In this document: in pieces, positions 58,423 to 64,000 of the stretch | Numbering within the stretch: the first letter of the stretch is position 1 | Layout of the letters: every line of letters starts with the position of its first letter | DNA from: Maritimibacter alkaliphilus HTCC2654 | Lineage (GTDB): Bacteria > Pseudomonadota > Alphaproteobacteria > Rhodobacterales > Rhodobacteraceae | Direction of reading: 5' to 3' | Length of the DNA stretch: 64,000 bases | NCBI RefSeq assembly: GCF_000152805.1 | Contig: NZ_AAMT01000016.1 | Coordinates: 29,579-93,578 of the forward strand | Program-made: the position numbers and the translations under genes | The notes under the pieces: generated by a model | Told to the model about the DNA's origin: nothing | The model's input: only the letters and a program-made list of their open reading frames with translations | Databases searched by the model: none

Positions 58423-59222
58423 GCGACCCCCGCTTGGTTCAGGATGCGGCGGGCAGCGGACATGACCGCCTCGCAGCGTTCGTAATGCGTGCCGTTCGGA
58501 AAGCGTGCCGGCTCCGTCGGCACCTCCACGTCGATGCGTACGTCGCCCGGCAGGGCTTGCAGGAACCCGATCAGATCGAACGCCCCCTCGCCGGGGATTT
58601 TGCGGTCGTTCACGGCTTCAAACAGCCACTCGTCCCGCGCCCGCTCCAGCGGCCCGTCGCACAGTTGCGCGTGACCGATGGGCACGGCGCAGGGCTGCGA
58701 CATCGACCCTATTCCGCCCTCGTTGCGGTAGAAATGCAGCACGTCCGCGCTGATCGCCGTGGTCGCATCGACCCCGCTCAGAAAGTCGCACAACTGCGGA
58801 TAGGTCGTGATTTTGCCGAAGGCGTGGAACTCCACATGCGGCGACATCCCATGCGCCTCGGCCAAGGGCACGAACGCCGCCAGCGTGTCCTGTGCGCGGG
58901 AAAGATCGTCGTCCCCGATCACCACGGTCAGGCGCTTGGCCCCCAGCGTTCCGCCGACCTCAAGCCCGGTGCGCAGGTCGTCGGTGATCCCGTCCGGCCC
59001 CAGCCCGAACACCTCGAGGCTGTAGACCCCGACCCCCAGATCGTCGGCCTGCGCCTTCAGCGCCCGCGCCCGCTCGACGCTTTCCACGTAGGGCGCGCCG
59101 CTGTTCTTGCTGTGCTGGGCAAAGAGCGTGACGGTCGGACAGTCGAGCTTCGCCGCGATCTCGACCATCTCTTCCGGCTGCGCCGTGATCGCCACGAGCT
59201 GATGCAGGGAAAGCCGCTCCAT
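58419..59222 (-). CDS. Sugar phosphate isomerase/epimerase-like TIM barrel protein
   Basis: A 267-residue xylose-isomerase-like TIM barrel, paralogue of 14083-14886 and of identical length. Likely metal ligands are Glu in HVEFHAF, Asp in SADVLHFYRNEGG, Asp in QLCDGP and Glu in DVEVPT. Both copies share QLCDGP/QICDGP and an R/N-(G/K)-IPGEG(A/E)F segment. It lies 1 bp after the NmrA-type gene and overlaps the EthD gene. As with its paralogue it is co-transcribed with an uptake system, so it may act early on the imported compound. Confidence 0.82.
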   Translation of the reverse strand: MERLSLHQLVAITAQPEEMVEIAAKLDCPTVTLFAQHSKNSGAPYVESVERARALKAQADDLGVGVYSLEVFGLGPDGITDDLRTGLEVGGTLGAKRLTVVIGDDDLSRAQDTLAAFVPLAEAHGMSPHVEFHAFGKITTYPQLCDFLSGVDATTAISADVLHFYRNEGGIGSMSQPCAVPIGHAQLCDGPLERARDEWLFEAVNDRKIPGEGAFDLIGFLQALPGDVRIDVEVPTEPARFPNGTHYERCEAVMSAARRILNQAGVA

Positions 59223-59223
59223 C

Positions 59224-60138
59224 TCAGCCCGCCCGCGCAGGCAGCACCTGACGCGCGGCCCAGTCTTCGAGGCTGGTCATCTCCACCGGCAGCTCTTTCA
59301 GCACCGGCCCCATGTCCACGAAAAACGGCTTGTCGTCGGGATCGTTGTACCACGCGTATTTCTTGGTCATTTCGCGGGCGAGCACATCGGCGTCCAGCGT
59401 CGCGACGCCCCGGAACACCTCGGCCATGATCTCACCGCAGGTCTCCAGCGGCATACTCTCGAACCGAAGCGGCATGTCCCAGACTTTGGACAGCCGCCGC
59501 GCCAGATCGGGGCCGCGAATGGCCTCGGCCCCGCCCAGATCGAAGATGCGCCCCGCCAGATCGGGCCGCCCCGCCGCCGCCACCATCAGCTTGCCCAGAT
59601 CGGCATGGCTGATCCAGCACACGTCCAGCGTTTCGGCATGAGGATAATACAAAAGGTTGTCCCGTTCGATCGACGGCCAGGCCCAGCCTTGCAGCAGGTT
59701 GTCGATATAGACCACCGGCTGCATCGTGATGACCGGCGCGCCGCTTTCCATCAGGATCTCGCGCATCTCCAGCCGCGCGTCCTGCGCCGCGATCCCCATC
59801 CGCTCCGCCGGGACCGGCATCGAGGTGTTGAACACCAGCACCTTCAGGCTGTCCGACCCCGCCGCCGCTTCCGCGATCACGCGCACGGCCGCCAGCAGCG
59901 GCTCGGCCGCTTGAAACGACGTGGACGGCAGGTTCAGAAGCACCGCCTCGGCCCCCGCCATCGCGCGGCGCAGGCTGTCGTGGTCGCCGTAATCGGCGGC
60001 CAGCGGCGTGACCCCCTCGGGCAGATCGGCCCGCGTGGGGTTGCGCGAGATCGCGGTGACCTCGTGCCCCTGCGCTGCCGCCTCGCGCACCTGCGCGATC
60101 CCCTGATCCCCGGTCGCGGAAAACACGGCGATTTTCAT
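59224..60138 (-). CDS. NmrA/NAD(P)H-binding family protein
   Basis: A 304-residue atypical SDR. The N-terminal Rossmann motif ATGDQG and the segment MQPVVYIDNLLQGW are typical of NmrA-like proteins, which are redox sensors or reductases (for example isoflavone- and quinone reductase-like). The classical Tyr-x3-Lys is not evident. It follows the TRAP large subunit by 31 bp and precedes the TIM-barrel gene by 1 bp in the same direction. A reductase acting on the imported compound is plausible. Confidence 0.82.
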   Translation of the reverse strand: MKIAVFSATGDQGIAQVREAAAQGHEVTAISRNPTRADLPEGVTPLAADYGDHDSLRRAMAGAEAVLLNLPSTSFQAAEPLLAAVRVIAEAAAGSDSLKVLVFNTSMPVPAERMGIAAQDARLEMREILMESGAPVITMQPVVYIDNLLQGWAWPSIERDNLLYYPHAETLDVCWISHADLGKLMVAAAGRPDLAGRIFDLGGAEAIRGPDLARRLSKVWDMPLRFESMPLETCGEIMAEVFRGVATLDADVLAREMTKKYAWYNDPDDKPFFVDMGPVLKELPVEMTSLEDWAARQVLPARAG

Positions 60139-60169
60139 ATCGGCCTCCTTTCGCGCCCTCCGGCGCGGG

Positions 60170-61474
60170 TCAGTTCAAGAGGTTCGGAAGATACAGAACG
60201 ATCCCCGGCATCAGCACCAGCAGCAACAGAACCACCATATCCGCCCCGATGAACCGGGCCGTGCCACGGAAGATCTGCCCCAGTGACACTTTCCCCACGA
60301 CCCCGTTCAGCACGAAAACGTTGAGCCCGATGGGTGGCGTAATCATGCCCACCTCCAGGAGCTTGGCGAGGAAGATGCCGAACCAGAGTTCATTGACCCC
60401 CAGCGTCGCCGCCACCGGCAGCACGATGGGCAGCGTGATGATCATCGCACCCGTGGGTTCGAGGAACATGCCCAAGATCAGATAGATGATGACGACGCCC
60501 GCAAGGAACAGGTAGGTCGACGAACTCATCGAAGCGATCACGTCCGAGATGTAGCTGTCCACACCCGACAGCGCCACGAACCGCGCCAAGAGGTTGGCCC
60601 CGATCACGATGAACAGCAGCGCCGAGGTGGTGGTGAAGCTTTCCGCCACAGAGGTGATGAAGTTGCGCCAGGTGAGCTTGCGCTGCCCCGCCGCGATCAG
60701 CACGCACAGCGCGGCCCCGACGGCCCCGGCCTCGGTCGGGGTGAACAGGCCCGCGAACAGGCCCCCGAACACGAGAAAGGCCAGAAGCAGCGCGGGGGCC
60801 ACCTTGCGCAATTCGGTGAACTTCTCGCGCAGCGAATGCTTCTCGTCCGACCGCGGCGCGACCTCGGGCTTCAGCGTCGCCCAGCCGATCACCAGCACGA
60901 CATAGGCGAAGGCCGAGAACAGGCCGACCCCTGCCCCACCGAGGAACAGCTTGTTGATCGGCACCTCGGCGATGATGCCGTAGAGGATGAGCAGGATACT
61001 TGGTGGAATGAGCGCCCCGATAGTGCCCGCCGCCGCCACCGTCCCGGTGGCAAGGCGCGGATCGTATCCGTGCTTGAGCATTTCCGGCACCGCGATCCGG
61101 CCCATCGCCGCCGCCGTGGCGACCGACGACCCGGTGACCGCCGCGAACCCGGACGCGCCGAAGATACTGGCGACCGCAAGTCCGCCCGGTAATCGCGCGA
61201 GCCAGACCCTCGCGGCATCGAACAGCCCCGCCGTGATGCCGGAGTGATATGCCAGATAGCCCATCAACAGGAACATCGGGATCGAAGACAGCTCCCAGCT
61301 CGCCGCGAAATCGAAGGGGATGACCTTCAGCGCGCCGAAGGCCGGGCGCCAGCCGAACATGGCGTAGATGCCGGCGAAAGGAACGGTGAACAGCGCGATG
61401 GCGATCGGCACGCGCATGGCGATCAGGAACAGCAGGATGCCGATCCCGGCAAGGCCAATCTGAACGTCGGTCAT
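60170..61474 (-). CDS. TRAP transporter large permease subunit (DctM type)
   Basis: A 434-residue membrane protein with about 12 hydrophobic helices and the DctM loop GALIPPSILLILYGIIAEVP. It is the channel subunit of a second TRAP system and differs clearly from the 6564-7877 protein. Its start overlaps the small-subunit stop as ATGA. It is transcribed leftward from the promoter region near 63.4 kb together with the genes down to EthD. Confidence 0.92.
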   Translation of the reverse strand: MTDVQIGLAGIGILLFLIAMRVPIAIALFTVPFAGIYAMFGWRPAFGALKVIPFDFAASWELSSIPMFLLMGYLAYHSGITAGLFDAARVWLARLPGGLAVASIFGASGFAAVTGSSVATAAAMGRIAVPEMLKHGYDPRLATGTVAAAGTIGALIPPSILLILYGIIAEVPINKLFLGGAGVGLFSAFAYVVLVIGWATLKPEVAPRSDEKHSLREKFTELRKVAPALLLAFLVFGGLFAGLFTPTEAGAVGAALCVLIAAGQRKLTWRNFITSVAESFTTTSALLFIVIGANLLARFVALSGVDSYISDVIASMSSSTYLFLAGVVIIYLILGMFLEPTGAMIITLPIVLPVAATLGVNELWFGIFLAKLLEVGMITPPIGLNVFVLNGVVGKVSLGQIFRGTARFIGADMVVLLLLVLMPGIVLYLPNLLN

Positions 61475-62022
61475 TCGTCATACCCTCCGGTCGCGGTGAA
61501 GCCGGGAAACGGATGCCGCTTGTCTTCGAATGCAGTGCTGCGGGCGATGTAGGCGATGAACTTGAGCACGAAGAGCAGCGTGAGCAGCCCGTAACTCGCA
61601 GGGGCTGCGAACCGGACGGGCCAGATCGGCACCTTCATGTTGCGCTCCATCGCGAAAGACCCGGTGTGGAACTTGTCCACGGCCTCGACCCAGGTGGCAT
61701 AGGTGAGCAGCGCACAGACCGCCGCGCTCAACAGGAATATCCATCCCGCCAGATGTTTCTGGCCCCGCATCGGCAGGAACTGGGTCACCACGTCCGCCGC
61801 GACATGCTGGTTCAGCCGTTCGACATAGACCAACGGCAGGAACGTCACCATCGGCATGTAATACTTGGCGACCAGTGTCAGGGTCGCGGGCAGCGGTTTG
61901 TTGAAGAGCAACTCCATCACCACGTCGAGCGTGACCTGAACCATCATGATGACGATCGCAAAGGCGGCCAGAATGCTCAGGACAAGGGTGATGGCGTCGA
62001 CGACTTTCAGCACGGATCTCAT
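61471..62022 (-). CDS. TRAP transporter small permease subunit (DctQ type)
   Basis: A 183-residue protein with four hydrophobic segments and the DctQ style (VTLDVVMELLFNKPLPATLTLVAKYYM). It overlaps the large subunit by 4 bases. A 135-bp gap containing a strong hairpin separates it from the binding-protein gene. The first helix is unusually long and Val/Ile-rich. Confidence 0.88.
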   Translation of the reverse strand: MRSVLKVVDAITLVLSILAAFAIVIMMVQVTLDVVMELLFNKPLPATLTLVAKYYMPMVTFLPLVYVERLNQHVAADVVTQFLPMRGQKHLAGWIFLLSAAVCALLTYATWVEAVDKFHTGSFAMERNMKVPIWPVRFAAPASYGLLTLLFVLKFIAYIARSTAFEDKRHPFPGFTATGGYDE

Positions 62023-62123
62023 CTTGCCGGTTCGCCTCCGCCCCGTACCGGGATGCGGTCGGGGCCTGTTCTGGGGTTGGTCAGGGACGGGCCACCGATG
62101 GCGGCCCCTCCGGGTTTGAAGAC

Positions 62124-62149
62124 GGCGGGCGCCCGGTCAGGCGCCCGCC
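62124..62149. promoter_or_regulatory. Intercistronic hairpin after the second TRAP binding-protein gene
   Basis: A perfect 10-bp stem, GGCGGGCGCC (62124-62133) with GGCGCCCGCC (62140-62149) and a 6-nt loop, starts 8 bp after the dctP stop (stop at 62158 on the minus strand). No U-tract. Same placement as in the other two binding-protein operons. Confidence 0.6.
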
Positions 62150-62157
62150 CGCTTGGA

Positions 62158-63327
62158 TCAATCCATGCCGTAGGAGGCGACGTCGACCTTCGACATGATC
62201 TCGTCGAGGTAAAGCTGGATGAACGGCTCCTGCTCCATCACGTCGATCTCGTTGGTCAGACCCTTCCACTTCTCGATCAGGGCCGTCACCGTCTCGATCT
62301 TCTCGTCCACGTTTTCGAGGCCATACTTCTCGTTGTATTCGGCGCGAACGACCTCAAGGTCCTGGGCGATGAATTCGGCGATCTTTTCCTGATCCTCGGC
62401 CGACGCCTCGTAGACGTTCTTGCCGGCGGCGCGGAATTCCTCGATGGCCGAGATGTTGCGCTCCTTGTTCAGGATCCAGCTCACGATCGGCTGAACGGCA
62501 GCGGCGGTCAGGATGCCGCGGCGGTTCTCTTCCGACAGACCCTGCCAGGTGTCGCGGTTCATCGTGGTGGCGAGACCCGCGAACATGGACCCCATGATGC
62601 CGGTGGTGAAGTGATCCGCGATCTCGATGTAACGCAGGCCGACGAGGTTCTCACCCTGGTTGAACGAGCAGTCCACGTTGCCGGTCGAAAGGGCGTCGTA
62701 GATTTCGTTGCCCGACAGCGCCACGCGCACGGCACCGAAGTAATCCGCGAAACGGCCCTGATCGGCGGCACCCGTGCGCACCTTCAGACCTTCGAGGTCG
62801 GCGATGGATTTCACCGGCTTGTTGCAGACCAGACCGTATTCAACGGCGGCGGCCCCGTTCAGATAGACCGAGTTCAGACCCTTGAGCTGCTCCTGACAGT
62901 CGGGGCAGTTCAGCATCACGTATTCCATCGACGCGCCGATGACCGCCGGGCCGGGCCACTTGGTGTCCGGGTCCGAGATCGCCAGAAGCGACAGGTCGGC
63001 GGGCAGGTTCATTTCCGAATATTCCGCCGGGAAATACGGGAACAGCGTGAACCCGCTGTCGGCCAGACCGTCGCGGATACCGCCCGACATCTCGGCAAGG
63101 CTGAGAAGCGACAGCGCGAACACCTTCATTTCGAGATCGGTGTTGGCTTCGATCGCTTCGCCGAACGCCACGGCGGCGTCGTAGTTGTAGCTGGTTTCCG
63201 GCAGGCCGACGGCGTGGCGCAACGTCTGCGCCTGTGCCCCGCCCACGGTCAGCGCACCCAGCGCGAGACCCGCGACCGCGGCGCCCTTGAGCCCGGAAAA
63301 CCCTTTGAAGTCCTGAATGAGTGTCAT
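62158..63327 (-). CDS. TRAP transporter substrate-binding protein (DctP type)
   Basis: A 389-residue periplasmic receptor. The signal peptide is residues 1 to about 33 (GLALGALTVGGAQA then QTLRH). Mature features are those of DctP, with a Cys pair (LNCPDCQEQ) that could form a disulphide or bind metal and is not usual in the family. CATTGGGAGGACAAC precedes the ATG. It heads the operon dctP-dctQ-dctM-NmrA-TIM-EthD, controlled from a region with a GTATAC-like pair. Confidence 0.92.
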   Translation of the reverse strand: MTLIQDFKGFSGLKGAAVAGLALGALTVGGAQAQTLRHAVGLPETSYNYDAAVAFGEAIEANTDLEMKVFALSLLSLAEMSGGIRDGLADSGFTLFPYFPAEYSEMNLPADLSLLAISDPDTKWPGPAVIGASMEYVMLNCPDCQEQLKGLNSVYLNGAAAVEYGLVCNKPVKSIADLEGLKVRTGAADQGRFADYFGAVRVALSGNEIYDALSTGNVDCSFNQGENLVGLRYIEIADHFTTGIMGSMFAGLATTMNRDTWQGLSEENRRGILTAAAVQPIVSWILNKERNISAIEEFRAAGKNVYEASAEDQEKIAEFIAQDLEVVRAEYNEKYGLENVDEKIETVTALIEKWKGLTNEIDVMEQEPFIQLYLDEIMSKVDVASYGMD

Positions 63328-63796
63328 GTTGTCCTCCCAATGTGTCGGACCTTCGCCCGACCGACCTTCGTTATGTCACGCGGCAGGTCTCCTCCACCCG
63401 CCACAACGACCTTGACCGCTTCGGGCGCCAGTCGTCTGCCCCGATAGCATTACCGAAACTTTCCATTGTGTATATATAAATCTCTTCCATATGCACAATC
63501 TGGTGCGATTTTGGTGTTTTTGGGGGGCCTGCGGCGGATCGACGGCCCCGCAACGCGCGAAAAAATCGCGACGGACGGGCACCGAGATTCGCTCAGAATC
63601 ACTTTGAAAAGCGCCATTAGCGCGAAACAGCCCGTGACCGCATCCCGAGTTTCGCGCATTTCGGGAGCTGTGCAAAGTGTAGACAGACTCCCATTCCAAA
63701 AATACACATGAGCGGGATAATTACACACGCAGGGCGCGGCTCGGTCTCGGTTCGGGGCATCGCGGCACCCCCTGAATGACCCGAAAAGGCCCGCTC
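63328..63796. other. Divergent promoter region without a gene
   Basis: These 469 bases separate the second dctP gene (leftward) from an old-yellow-enzyme gene (rightward). I find no supportable gene. The dctP side holds its ribosome binding site and the GTATAC-like pair at 63470-63496. The right half is AT-richer and holds a weak pair GTAGAC 63679-63684 / AAATAC 63700-63705, 21 bp apart, that could serve the rightward gene. Confidence 0.6.
63470..63496. promoter_or_regulatory. GTATAC-like operator pair upstream of the second TRAP operon
   Basis: GTATAT at 63470-63475 (left flank ATTGT) and ATGCAC at 63491-63496 (right flank AAT), 21 bp apart. Outer ATTGTG and CACAAT are inverted with respect to each other. 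It lies about 140-170 bp upstream of the dctP start. Confidence 0.45.
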
Positions 63797-64000
63797 ATGA
63801 CCGCCCGTTTCCCCCACCTGTTCGCCCCCCTCAAGATCCGCGACATGGCGCTGCGAAATCGCATCATGGCCCCGCCCCACGGCCGCATCATCGCCGATCC
63901 GCAGGTGTCCGAACGCGAATACGCCAAATACGCCGCCTACTGGCTCACCCGCGCGCGCGCCGGGCTGGGCTGGATGGACGGGGTCAACGCCTTCATCGAC
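63797..64000 (+). CDS. NADH:flavin oxidoreductase / old yellow enzyme family protein (partial, runs off right edge)
   Basis: Only the first 68 codons are present. The start MTARFPHLFAPLKIRDMALRN then RIMAPPHGR is the usual opening of the OYE / 2,4-dienoyl-CoA reductase TIM barrel, whose beta1 strand carries the NRIxxAPM-like flavin motif. It would reduce an activated C=C bond or demethylate. A His (PPHGR) stands where many members have M or T. Longer members carry a C-terminal FAD domain, which cannot be judged here. Only a weak AAAAGG lies upstream of the ATG. Confidence 0.82.
   Translation, partial: MTARFPHLFAPLKIRDMALRNRIMAPPHGRIIADPQVSEREYAKYAAYWLTRARAGLGWMDGVNAFID

Noticed and set aside
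63679..63705. GTAGAC / AAATAC pair 21 bp apart before the old-yellow-enzyme gene
   Set aside because: The spacing fits, but both cores are too degenerate to claim as operators alone. It is recorded only within the description of the gap.
1..64000. Mobile element or genomic-island borders (transposases, integrases, tRNA attachment sites, direct repeats)
   Set aside because: I found no transposase or integrase motifs, no tRNA genes and no long repeats. Base composition looks even throughout, so no transfer boundary can be called inside the window.

Overview
The window is about 64 kb of high-GC DNA with dense, short-spaced operons, many ATGA/GTGA gene overlaps and strong GGAGG ribosome binding sites. 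Gene content (TRAP transporters, a BioMN-type ECF system, Aco-type dehydrogenase, FCD-type GntR) suggests an alphaproteobacterium of the Rhodobacterales/Roseobacter group. That placement is inferred from gene content and base composition only. I see no tRNA, rRNA, IS element, CRISPR array or origin.

Layout. The left edge (1-833) holds the end of a biotin-transport operon (bioN partial, bioM). From 0.9 to 11.3 kb there are two TetR-controlled modules. The first is a TetR gene divergent from a translationally coupled FMO / BASS symporter / epimerase / SDR operon. The second is a TetR gene plus a FAH-family hydrolase, divergent from a TRAP transporter and a metallo-beta-lactamase-fold gene. From 11.3 kb to the right edge lies one very large catabolic island. 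In order it contains: a split MaoC hydratase with an acyl-CoA ligase; a complete Liv-type ABC transporter; a second ligase; a ferredoxin, VOC protein and Rieske oxygenase with hydratase and SDR; an ANL-like protein without an ATP-binding loop; two tandem 3-ketosteroid-dehydrogenase-like flavoproteins; an operon of flavoprotein, GMC oxidoreductase, aldo/keto reductase, dihydrolipoyl dehydrogenase and crotonase; an SDR, ThuA and third ligase; a GntR regulator; an Aco-type E1alpha/E1beta/E2 set; an acyl-CoA dehydrogenase with Rieske ferredoxin; a second Rieske oxygenase operon; a CoA-transferase / DUF35 / thiolase-like / SnoaL / flavoprotein operon; a second TRAP operon with EthD, TIM-barrel and NmrA genes; and the start of an old-yellow-enzyme gene.

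The most striking feature is regulatory. Almost every promoter region from 11.7 to 63.5 kb carries a GTATAC-type palindrome, usually with a second copy 20-22 bp away. A FadR/VanR-type GntR gene (42451-43131) sits near the middle. I infer that it controls the whole island as one regulon of roughly 50 kb.

How the genes may work together (inference): the substrate enters through the TRAP, Liv or BASS systems. It is oxygenated by two Rieske oxygenases and desaturated or dehydrogenated by flavoproteins and SDRs. It is then activated by CoA ligases or a CoA-transferase, shortened by the acyl-CoA dehydrogenase, hydratases and a Ltp2-like aldolase pair, and possibly cleaved at an alpha-diketone or alpha-hydroxyketone by the Aco-type complex. 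There is no recognisable aromatic ring-cleavage dioxygenase, so an alicyclic or polycyclic compound (steroid- or terpenoid-like) fits better than a simple aromatic. I do not recognise the cluster as a described pathway, and the substrate is unknown.
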